Shown piece by piece: positions 1 through 5,354 of a stretch of DNA of 5,604 nucleotides (position 1 is the first letter of the stretch; every line of letters starts with the position of its first letter). The notes under the pieces were generated by a model. The model had not been told where the DNA came from, did no database searches, and was given only the letters and a program-made list of their open reading frames with translations. Both the position numbers and the translations under genes were made by a program. This DNA is from Chromatiales bacterium (lineage in GTDB: Bacteria > Pseudomonadota > Gammaproteobacteria > JACCYU01). The stretch spans positions 1 to 5,604 of the forward strand of contig JAPSGG010000133.1 of assembly GCA_031177845.1 (NCBI GenBank), in the 5' to 3' direction.

Positions 1-32
1 GCAATCAATAAGGCGGTGCGAGCACGCGACAG

Positions 33-206
33 GAAATCCCCCCGCGCCCATCGGGCGTTTCCCCTCTTGACGAAATCCCCCCGCGCGCAGAGCGCGCCTC
101 CCCCCTTTTCAAAATAGGGGGCAGGGGAGGGCTGCCCGCTTTCGTAAGGGCGGGTGAAGGCGTCATGTTCCCCCCTTTCGCAAAGGGGGGCTAGGGGGGA
201 TTTCCC
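33..206. repeat. Composite C-run/G-run palindromic repeat element
   Basis: The block starts with gaaatcccccc (33-43) and ends with its inverse ggggggatttc (194-204), so it has short terminal inverted repeats. A 15-base direct repeat, gaaatccccccgcgc, occurs at 33-47 and 72-86. Inside are several hairpins: gcgcgc-aga-gcgcgc at 83-97, a C-run/TTTT versus AAAA/G-run stem at 101-121, an imperfect stem near 135-154, and a perfect 9-base stem with a 3-base loop at 170-190. No gene is supported between 1 and 216. Repeats of this look are common between genes in some proteobacterial genomes. It lies just downstream of the SDR gene, so its stems could protect or end that transcript, but no T-run follows the 170-190 stem in either direction. 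Its core is repeated in inverted orientation at 1722-1747. Confidence 0.75.
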
Positions 207-216
207 AAACCGCATC

Positions 217-1026
217 TCAGCCGCCCTCGCGGAAGCCGGGATACAGCGTCATACCGCCGTCAACGTAGATCGTGGCGCCGGTGATATAGTCCGATGCGTC
301 GGAGGCAAGCCACACCGCAGCATTCGCGATATCCTCCACCTTGCCCACGCGCCCGTAAGGAATTAGCTCGAGCAGCTCGGCCTCCTTGTCGGGCGTCTCC
401 CAGGCCGCCTTATTGATCGGCGTCTTGATCGCTCCCGGCGAGATGCTGTTGACGCGTATTTTGTAGCGGGCCAGCTCCTGGGCCATGGTCATCATCAGTA
501 GCATGACGCCACCCTTCGAAGCCGCGTAGTTCGCGTGACCGGCCCAGGGGATGCGGTCGTGCACGGAAGAGACGCAGATGATCTTGCCCGCCGAGCAGGA
601 GCAGTCGCGCGGCACTTCTCGCCGCAGAAACTCCTTTATTGCCTCGCGCGAGCACAGGAACTGTCCCGTGAGGTTCACCGCTAGCACGAAGTTCCAGTCC
701 TCCAAGGACATCTCGTGCACGGGCGCGTCGCGCTGTAGGCCGGCATTGTTGACGAGGATGTCGATGGTGCCGAAGGCGTCGAGCATCTCCCGAAACATCG
801 CCTGCACCTGGTCCTCCTTGCTGACATCGGCCTTGATGCCGATGGCTTTGCCACCTGCGGATTCGATCTCGTCGATGAGCCGGTCTGTGGCGTGCGGATT
901 CGCCACGTAGTTGATGGCGACCTCCGCGCCCGCTGCGGCCAAGCCCTTGGCGATCGCGGCGCCGATCCCTGAGTTAGCGCCCGTCACCAGCGCCTTTTGT
1001 CCTTTAAGTACCTGTTGCGTATGCAT
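217..1026 (-). CDS. SDR-family oxidoreductase, glucose 1-dehydrogenase-like
   Basis: A 269-residue classical short-chain dehydrogenase/reductase, probably a soluble NAD(P)-dependent sugar or alcohol dehydrogenase. Visible motifs are the Rossmann glycine motif TGANSGIG (15-22), NNAG (93-96), and a catalytic set of N118, S154, Y167 and K171 (YAASK). As I recall it, the rest resembles Bacillus glucose 1-dehydrogenase closely: NLTGQFLCSREAIK, SSVHxxIPW, PGAIKTPIN and the C-terminal DGGMTLYPGF. The residue after strand 2 is Val41 (INYVANP), where NADP-using relatives often carry Arg, so NAD may be preferred; this is inference. A short insertion near 139-147 (PRDCSCSAG) contains two cysteines. I chose the ATG at 1026 because GGAG lies 6 bases upstream; the frame stays open to 1122, but that part overlaps doxX and repeat DNA. 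It follows doxX by 80 bases and is the last gene of the run. Family is certain; glucose as substrate is only likely. Confidence 0.9.
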   Translation of the reverse strand: MHTQQVLKGQKALVTGANSGIGAAIAKGLAAAGAEVAINYVANPHATDRLIDEIESAGGKAIGIKADVSKEDQVQAMFREMLDAFGTIDILVNNAGLQRDAPVHEMSLEDWNFVLAVNLTGQFLCSREAIKEFLRREVPRDCSCSAGKIICVSSVHDRIPWAGHANYAASKGGVMLLMMTMAQELARYKIRVNSISPGAIKTPINKAAWETPDKEAELLELIPYGRVGKVEDIANAAVWLASDASDYITGATIYVDGGMTLYPGFREGG

Positions 1027-1048
1027 GAATGTCTCCGCCTCTGGTAGC

Positions 1049-1106
1049 GCGGGTATCAACCCGCCTGAAGATATTGATGAACCGGCTAGGCCGAATGAAT
1101 TCGGCC
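1049..1106. repeat. Pair of perfect palindromes between doxX and the SDR gene
   Basis: Two hairpins occupy the 80-base gap. One is gcgggt-atca-acccgc (1049-1064). The other is ggccgaatgaattcggcc (1089-1106), an 8-base perfect stem that directly abuts the doxX stop codon. Neither is followed by a T-run on the minus strand, so they do not look like a classical terminator. They may be an interspersed palindromic repeat, or may set the relative amounts of doxX and SDR message by stabilising a processed 3' end. The sequence type differs from the C-run/G-run repeats elsewhere in the window. Confidence 0.6.
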
Positions 1107-1589
1107 CTACGCGCGAAACCACCGGGCGACAAAATAATCAAGCGAAAGCTTGCCAGGCCCATGAAAGATAGGCACCAGCAACAACAGGCCCCACAGGTAG
1201 TGTTGCTGCAGACCCGCCTCGGCGAGCGCCGGATAAGAGATCACGGCCACGATGTTCACGAAGAACAAACCGAGCGCGGAGAACCGGCCTGCAAGGCCGA
1301 GCGCGAGTAACGCGGAAAACGTCAGCTCCGCGAACATGGATAGGTAGGCGGCGACCGCCGGCGGTAGCAACGGCACACTGTACTCGTACTGGAACAGCAG
1401 CAGCGTGGTTTCGACGCTCTGGATCTTCGTAAGCCCAGAGGCCCAGAACACGTTCGCTACCCAGAGGCGGATCACGAGGTCGGCGGCCGGGGCGCCGAAG
1501 GTCAGTGCCTTGACTGCGCCTCCGACGACTCCACGCAGCCTGCCCAAGTCAAAAGGCTCAGTTACTTGAGTGCGGGTAGCCGTGTGCAT
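1107..1589 (-). CDS. DoxX-family membrane protein, fourth gene of the bufferin operon
   Basis: A 160-residue inner-membrane protein of the DoxX family, with about four hydrophobic segments (near 35-55, 78-98, 103-122 and 130-145). Diagnostic features are FWASGLTKI (48-56), EYSVPLLPP (69-77) with AAYL and the conserved E88 in the second helix, GLAGRFSALGL (98-108), and a C-terminal HGPGKLSLDY (143-152). The molecular job of DoxX proteins is not settled; links to quinone or thiol redox chemistry have been proposed. A DoxX gene usually follows bufABC, for example in the Caulobacter gold-induced gig operon, so the context fits a copper-stress role at the membrane. I chose the ATG at 1589 because GGAG lies 6 bases upstream; a TTG at 1622 in the same frame lacks such support. 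A 105-base gap carrying repeat DNA separates it from bufC. Confidence 0.92.
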   Translation of the reverse strand: MHTATRTQVTEPFDLGRLRGVVGGAVKALTFGAPAADLVIRLWVANVFWASGLTKIQSVETTLLLFQYEYSVPLLPPAVAAYLSMFAELTFSALLALGLAGRFSALGLFFVNIVAVISYPALAEAGLQQHYLWGLLLLVPIFHGPGKLSLDYFVARWFRA

Positions 1590-1663
1590 GATTCTCTCCA
1601 GTTGGTCGTAGTTGCGAAGCAAGCAAAAGAAAACTTGCGCCCGATAAGCTAGGAAGCCCGAGT

Positions 1664-1756
1664 AAAGCCCCCTAATTTCCCCTTTGTAAATGGGTCAAAT
1701 CCTCCCCTCAACCCCCTTAAAGGGGAGGCGCGCTCTGCGCGCGGGGGATTTCCCCT
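1664..1756. repeat. C-run/G-run repeat element overlapping the 3' end of bufC
   Basis: This is an inverted relative of the 33-206 element. Positions 1722-1747 are the exact reverse complement of 78-103 (26 bases), including the gcgcgc-aga-gcgcgc hairpin, and the ggggattt end repeats the terminal motif seen at 33-43. The outer part (about 1664-1720) has the same C-run and G-run character but diverges. The element spans the bufC stop codon (1695-1697): about two thirds of it is coding and the rest sits in the bufC-doxX gap. The outer limit near 1664 is approximate. Confidence 0.7.
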
Positions 1757-2588
1757 CGGCGCATTGAGCACGGGTCGAACTTGGTAGCAGTTCTTGATAT
1801 GCGAGCTCGTCGTGATTAGCTAGATGCCAGTCCACCAGCGTGCCCCGTATCACGTGCCTCTCTAAGCATGCCTTCAGATCGAAATCCGGCTCGACCGCAT
1901 AGGCCCTCTCAAAGCTTCGAGTGATGTCGCGGCCCTCCGCGAGCGCGCCGAGCCACGCGTACTCACCGGGACTGAGCGGATACATGGCAATCTCCAGGCG
2001 AGTCCTAAGCACCAGGACGCGTACGCCGCCCTCGGCAAGATCGACTGAGGGGTCATCCTCGTAGTCTTCCCGATTGACCTGCCAGATGCGCAGCACCGGA
2101 TAGCTTGATTCGAGCAGCCGGCTCGCGGGATGCAGGTTGAAGCACAGCTTGCCCCAATTCGCCAACGGCACGTCCTGCAACCCCTCGATATCCAGGCGCG
2201 CGCCGGGCGCCGCATGGAAGACCTCGTGATATGCCCAATCGAGGCGCGCGACATCCGGCAGGTAAGGCAATCCTGCGGCGCTGGGAAGCCTCGCCAGGAA
2301 TTCACCGAAGTGGTCTCCGAAGCAATGCAGATTCCCGGAGCGGGAAGGATGATCGCGAATGTATTCCTTCGCCGCGAAACGAAAGAAATCGGTGCCTACC
2401 AGCCGATGAACGATCGGATACACGGCCTCTAACGCAGCGGTCAGCCCAACGAACATGTTGTTGTGATACACACGCACGCGGCGGACAGGGTCGAGACCAT
2501 TTTCGTGTACGCGTGAAGCGATACGCGCATCAGCGGGACTGAAGACCGACTCGGCGAACGCCAGTTGCAATCTACGCAACGCGTGCAT
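1695..2588 (-). CDS. bufC: BufC, DUF2063-family partner of the BufB peptide-modifying enzyme
   Basis: A 297-residue cytoplasmic protein of the DUF2063 family, often labelled putative DNA-binding. It is now understood as the partner that presents the precursor peptide to the MNIO enzyme. The N-terminal helical domain shows typical signatures: RVRVYHNNMFVGL (37-49), VYPIVHRLVG (56-65), DFFRFAAKEYIRDHPSRSGN (67-86), FGDHFGEFL (90-98) and LPYLPDVARLDWAYHEV (107-123). A second domain near 190-270 includes MYPLSPGEYAWLGALAEG. The ATG at 2588 overlaps the bufB stop by 17 bases and has GGAG 7 bases upstream, inside bufB, which suggests translational coupling. The last 20 residues or so (from about 278, EGKSPARRARLPFKG) are encoded by a repeat element, so the native C-terminus has probably been replaced or extended. 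The core domains look complete. Confidence 0.93.
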   Translation of the reverse strand: MHALRRLQLAFAESVFSPADARIASRVHENGLDPVRRVRVYHNNMFVGLTAALEAVYPIVHRLVGTDFFRFAAKEYIRDHPSRSGNLHCFGDHFGEFLARLPSAAGLPYLPDVARLDWAYHEVFHAAPGARLDIEGLQDVPLANWGKLCFNLHPASRLLESSYPVLRIWQVNREDYEDDPSVDLAEGGVRVLVLRTRLEIAMYPLSPGEYAWLGALAEGRDITRSFERAYAVEPDFDLKACLERHVIRGTLVDWHLANHDELAYQELLPSSTRAQCAEGKSPARRARLPFKGVEGRI

Positions 2589-3468
2589 CGTATGGCTCCA
2601 GGAATTGATCGACGTGGCGCTCCAGAATCTGGTCAGCCTTGCGTGCCTCGTTCAGCAAAACCGATAAAGGAGGAACATCCGTGTCCCACTCGATCAGAGT
2701 CGCTATCGGGCCATACAGCGCAATCGCCTCGCGGTAAAGCGCCCATACCTCGGCTGCAACTGGTCGGCTGTGCGTATCGATCAGCAATTCGCCCTGGTCA
2801 AAGCGATTCACAGAAAAGCCCGCCAGATGGATCTCGCCGATGACTTCAGCCGGTATTGCGCGCAAATAGCTGCGCGCATCGAAACCGTGATTGGTGGCGG
2901 AAACAAACACGTTGTTCACATCCAGCAGAATCCCGCAGTCGGTACGCTCCGCCACCTCCGCCAGGAACTCCCATTCGGGGATGCGGGATTCTTCGTACTG
3001 CAGATAACTGGACACGTTCTCGATGAGGATCTGGCGGCCCAGATAATCCTGCACGCGGGCGACTCGCTGCGAGACATGCGACAGCGCCTCGACCGTGTAA
3101 GGCAGCGGCAGCAGGTCATTCATATACCGCCCGCCCACCGAGCTCCAAGAGAGATGTTCCGACACCAGTCCAGGCTCGAAGCGCGAGATTAGTGTCTTAA
3201 GGCTATTGAGGTGCTCCATGTTCAATGGGTCTGTGGATCCCAGCGACAGACCCACGCCGTGCAGGCTCAGCGGATAATGCGCGCGTAGTTGCTCGAGGAA
3301 GTACAGAGGCGCCCCGCCGCGGCCGAAGTAGTTCTCACTGTGAACTTCCAGCCAGCCAATTGGCGGACGCCACTCCAACAGCTCCCGATAGTGGGGGGCC
3401 CGCAGGCCAATCCCGGCTTGCACCGGGATTGGCCCTGGGCGGCTCGCGGTTGTGGTGTGCACGGCCAC
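2572..3468 (-). CDS. bufB: BufB, DUF692/MNIO multinuclear iron oxidative peptide-modifying enzyme
   Basis: A 298-residue TIM-barrel enzyme of the DUF692 family, to which MbnB and other MNIOs belong. These bind two or three iron ions and use oxygen to remodel cysteines of a precursor peptide. The N-terminal signature GIGLRAPHYRELL (19-31) and EVHSENYFG (41-49) is present. Conserved polar residues in metal-ligand contexts are H70 (LHGVGLSLG), E104/H105 (SEHLSW), D118 (NDLLPLPYT), E150 (IENVSSY), D183 and N185 (LLDVNN), H194, H214 (EIHLAG), D231/H233 (DTHSRPV) and E260 (IEWDTD), so the active site looks intact. Family knowledge predicts heterocycle formation on BufA in the cytoplasm before export. 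The start is GTG at 3468, 13 bases after bufA, without a strong ribosome site; coupling to bufA translation is likely, and a second GTG at 3462 is possible. It overlaps bufC at its 3' end. Confidence 0.95.
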   Translation of the reverse strand: MAVHTTTASRPGPIPVQAGIGLRAPHYRELLEWRPPIGWLEVHSENYFGRGGAPLYFLEQLRAHYPLSLHGVGLSLGSTDPLNMEHLNSLKTLISRFEPGLVSEHLSWSSVGGRYMNDLLPLPYTVEALSHVSQRVARVQDYLGRQILIENVSSYLQYEESRIPEWEFLAEVAERTDCGILLDVNNVFVSATNHGFDARSYLRAIPAEVIGEIHLAGFSVNRFDQGELLIDTHSRPVAAEVWALYREAIALYGPIATLIEWDTDVPPLSVLLNEARKADQILERHVDQFLEPYDARVA

Positions 3469-3481
3469 TGCGTCTCGCGGA

Positions 3482-3736
3482 TTAAGACTTCGGCGTCAAG
3501 CTGCCGCCGGCAATCTTCTCGCAGGTGCCCGCGGGCAGATAAATCCACGCGTCCGGCTGATTGTCCCGCGTGGTGCTGCCGGCGCAGGCGCTGCTTGCCG
3601 TCTGGCAATCGTTCTTGCCAGCCTTAACGACGCCGTAACACTTTTCGGGCTTGTCTTCCGCCAACGCCGCGTTGGTCATGCTAAGCGCCAGCAGACCGGC
3701 CAAGGCCGAACCCACCACCATCTTCGAATTGCTCAT
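3482..3736 (-). CDS. bufA: BufA, bufferin precursor (DUF2282), secreted copper-binding RiPP
   Basis: An 84-residue precursor of the DUF2282 bufferin-1 type. Residues 1-26 form a Sec signal peptide: a short basic start, a hydrophobic core, and a likely cut after ALA before EDKPEK. The mature part has exactly four cysteines (C33, C44, C51, C72) in the family pattern EKCYGVVKAGKNDC, then CAG, then LPAGTCEKIAGG. In characterised bufferins, cysteines are converted to thiooxazole-type heterocycles and the exported peptide binds copper in the periplasm; from memory, the two central cysteines are modified and the outer two form a disulfide. The ATG at 3736 is chosen because GGAG lies 9 bases upstream; an in-frame TTG at 3751 overlaps that site. 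It is the first gene of the cluster, as expected, and the modifying enzyme and partner follow directly. Confidence 0.92.
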   Translation of the reverse strand: MSNSKMVVGSALAGLLALSMTNAALAEDKPEKCYGVVKAGKNDCQTASSACAGSTTRDNQPDAWIYLPAGTCEKIAGGSLTPKS

Positions 3737-3762
3737 TGCGTTAGTCTCCAATTGATAAAGCG

Positions 3763-3790
3763 TCTACGCGTCCCTGCGTACTGAACTTCC
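3763..3790 (-). promoter_or_regulatory. Possible ECF-sigma-type promoter for the buf operon
   Basis: Reading on the minus strand, GGAAGT (3790-3785) is separated by 16 bases from CGTAGA (3768-3763), about 27 bases before the bufA start codon. A GGAA-type -35 box with a CGT-type -10 box at this spacing is typical of ECF sigma factors. Bufferin operons in other bacteria are known to be driven by an ECF sigma factor (SigF in Caulobacter), so location and type fit. No sigma factor or anti-sigma gene lies in the window. The match was made by eye and is not proof. Confidence 0.35.
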
Positions 3791-4012
3791 CGTCACCAAG
3801 GAGAGCAACGGCTGTGCCAGTCGGCTGAATGAACTATTATCACTCGTGTGTACAATAACTTAGGCGCAAGACTGTGGCTCTTTCGAGCGCGCACAGTGGG
3901 CCTGCCACCGCAATATCCAGTGGCCGCCGCAACATGGTGTGGTGAGGAGTGCTTGGGTGAGGGAGTCGATCAGCTCGTGCAAATAGATCTTGAGCAAACG
4001 ACCGGTGATGTT
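3791..4012. other. Stretch without a supported gene, between buf promoter and toxin-antitoxin remnant
   Basis: Two short overlapping reading frames exist here: GTG at 3848 to 4039 on plus, and 4061 to 3840 on minus. Neither has a recognisable motif, a good ribosome site or a known-family look. The minus frame also overlaps the antitoxin remnant. I see no RNA gene, clear repeat or mobile-element end. It may be further decayed DNA or an extended regulatory region for the buf operon. Confidence 0.4.
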
Positions 4013-4040
4013 TTGATGTTTCCTGGTCGCAGGCTATGAT
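4013..4040 (+). promoter_or_regulatory. Possible sigma70 promoter of the vapBC remnant
   Basis: TTGATG (4013-4018) and TATGAT (4035-4040) are separated by 16 bases and lie immediately before the antitoxin ATG at 4049. Transcription would begin at or next to the start codon, giving a leaderless or nearly leaderless message. No ribosome site is evident before the ATG, which agrees with that reading. The promoter may outlive the function of the genes it served. Confidence 0.35.
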
Positions 4041-4048
4041 GCTGGCAT

Positions 4049-4317
4049 ATGCGCACGACACTGACCATCAAGGACAAATTGGTCAAAGCCTTGAATACCC
4101 TCGCCCATCGCTTGGGTAAGCCCTTCAAACAGCTTGTCAATGAGACCTTGTGAGCCGGCTTGACGGCGAAACAGGCGCTCTCAAAGCCACGCGCCTACAC
4201 CCTCGAGCCCTGTCACTTGGAAAACGCGGTGAGCAATCCTAATCTGGAAAGGCCCTGGCGTTGGCGGATCTGCTGGAGGATGAACAACTGGTCCGCGAGC
4301 TTCAGCTGAAGAAGTGA
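4049..4317 (+). pseudogene. Broken VapB/DUF2191-type antitoxin gene
   Basis: The frame from the ATG at 4049 reads MRTTLTIKDKLVKALNTLAH, then RLGKPFKQLVNETL. This is the ribbon-helix-helix N-terminus of a common VapB-like antitoxin family, which would bind the operator and neutralise a PIN toxin. A TGA at 4151-4153 stands where relatives have Arg (ETL-R-AGL), consistent with a CGA to TGA change. After the stop the frame continues (AGLTAKQALSKPRAYTLEP). One base is missing near 4250, and the next frame gives the expected C-terminus ALALADLLEDEQLVRELQLK, ending with TGA at 4315-4317. So there is one nonsense mutation plus one -1 frameshift, and the gene cannot make a full antitoxin. It overlaps the toxin remnant by 4 bases (GTGA), the usual layout of an intact pair. 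Confidence 0.85.
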
Positions 4318-4740
4318 TACTGATCGATGCCAATCTGTTGATCTAGATAAACGTGGACGCACCCCAACATCCTGCCGCCGGAGCATACGCTCTCCGGTAC
4401 CACCGGGGTGGGGTGGCCCGAGTTGTGGTCCTCGCTTTCCCACGCGTCAAGACTCGACCCGGCATCATGCAGACGGTGTGAAGCCCAGTGCCGCCCTCGG
4501 CTTTGTCGACGCATGGCTTAAACAGCCCTTTGTGACCGCACTCTCGCCAGGCCCGAATCACTGGTCTTTTTGCGTAATCTACACGCAGCAACGGGCACAG
4601 CCGGCAACCTGACCTCCGATCCGCATCTAACGGCCATGACCCTGGAGCATGGCTGCTCAACCTACTCCGCGGATTATGATTTCCGAAGATTTCCAGGAAT
4701 CGAACACGTCAATCCCCTGGCCGACCTTCAGCCCCGGTAG
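4314..4740 (+). pseudogene. Broken VapC-type PIN-domain toxin gene
   Basis: Starting from GTG at 4314 the frame reads VILIDANLLI, the N-terminus of a PIN-domain ribonuclease with its first catalytic Asp, then hits TAG at 4344-4346 where Tyr is usual. The same frame resumes (NVDAPQHPAA, later VVVLAFPRVKTRPGIMQ) to a TGA at 4479. The next pieces are in another frame (ALGFVDAWLKQPFVTALSPG, from 4493). The third frame gives GTAGNLTSDPHLTAMTLEHG from 4594, then STYSADYDFRRFPGIEHVNP, ending at TAG 4738-4740. These are the ordered blocks of a VapC of the type usually paired with this antitoxin, including the later acidic residues of the PIN site. There are two or more frameshifts, two premature stops and an apparent small internal deletion between QHPAA and VVVLAF. 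The toxin is certainly inactive as encoded. Confidence 0.85.
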
Positions 4741-4814
4741 GCTTGGCGCCTGCTCGCCAGCTGCGAGATACACATGTAGGCATGAGCTCCGGGCCGAATT
4801 TCCTCATGACCTGA

Positions 4815-5303
4815 GGTGCAAAAGAGTGGGAGCCGCAGTCCCCACCAGAACACATTTCTCGCGCAGCTTACTCCGGCGCTACGGCACTTTCGGAAAGCAA
4901 AGCTGCAATATGCCTCGCCCGAGGCACGCAGTACGAAGGTAGGCGGCCGGCGGCTCGACCGCCCGCGTGGCATCTCCAAAATCCATGGGGCGGATTAAGC
5001 TTCCGTGCGTACTGGTTGAACAGTGGGGGACAGAGCGGCAATTCCGAGCCCTCGCCAATAATTGGCATCACTATCCGGCATGAGGCACCGTTACCGGTCA
5101 AGCTGATTACCAAACTGGAGCAGTTTCCGCTCTCGCGCCGGCAGATGGATATCTGTCTGCTGCTAGCCGCCGACCACTCTCATGCTGTGATCGCTAAGCG
5201 CATGGGTATGAGCGAACACACGGTCGCCACGCACATCCGCCGGATCTACGAAAAGCTTGACGTACACAACCGTGTAGAGCTGATGAATAAGCTGCTGGCG
5301 TAA
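4815..5303 (+). pseudogene. N-terminally truncated LuxR-type transcriptional regulator
   Basis: The frame ending at TAA 5301-5303 encodes a GerE/LuxR-type helix-turn-helix: PLSRRQMDICLLLAADHSHA, then VIAKRMGMSEHTVATHIRRI, then YEKLDVHNRVELMNKLLA. The linker IGITIRHEAPLPVKLITKLE (from about 5061) and, further upstream, AWHLQNPWGGLSFRAYWL (4965-5018) match the usual order in a family of regulators with an N-terminal sensing region before this domain. The open frame reaches back to a stop at 4812-4814 but has no ATG or GTG, and the only TTG (5016) falls inside the conserved region without a ribosome site. The sensor half is missing, so I call it a remnant. The DNA-binding part is intact, and a short product from TTG 5016 cannot be ruled out. 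The homologous part may begin nearer 4890 than 4815. Confidence 0.7.
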
Positions 5304-5354
5304 TTCGCCAAATTTAGCAAGGCCGGTGCTGTCGTTTAGAATTCTCTTTCTGCG

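Noticed and set aside
33..86. CRISPR-like spaced repeats
   Set aside because: Only two copies of a 15-base unit within a palindromic element; no array.
170..190. Perfect G/C-run hairpin as a Rho-independent terminator for the SDR gene
   Set aside because: No T-run follows the stem on either strand, and the same type of stem recurs in the repeat family.
154..366. Plus-strand frame of 70 codons
   Set aside because: It begins in the repeat and runs antisense through the SDR C-terminus; no family features.
2130..2542. Plus-strand frames opposite bufC
   Set aside because: Shadows of a strongly supported gene; no recognisable motifs.
2770..3192. 140-codon plus-strand frame opposite bufB
   Set aside because: Antisense to an enzyme with conserved family motifs throughout; explained by GC-rich codon use.
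3837..3842. GATAAT on the minus strand as a sigma70 -10 box for bufA
   Set aside because: No -35 box at usable spacing and it lies about 100 bases from the start codon; the ECF-like pair is better placed.
4213..4660. Three minus-strand frames over the toxin-antitoxin remnant
   Set aside because: The plus strand carries ordered VapB and VapC homology; the minus products show no family signal.
4649..4942. 97-codon plus-strand frame starting MAAQPTP
   Set aside because: It is out of frame with both the VapC C-terminus and the LuxR frame it overlaps.
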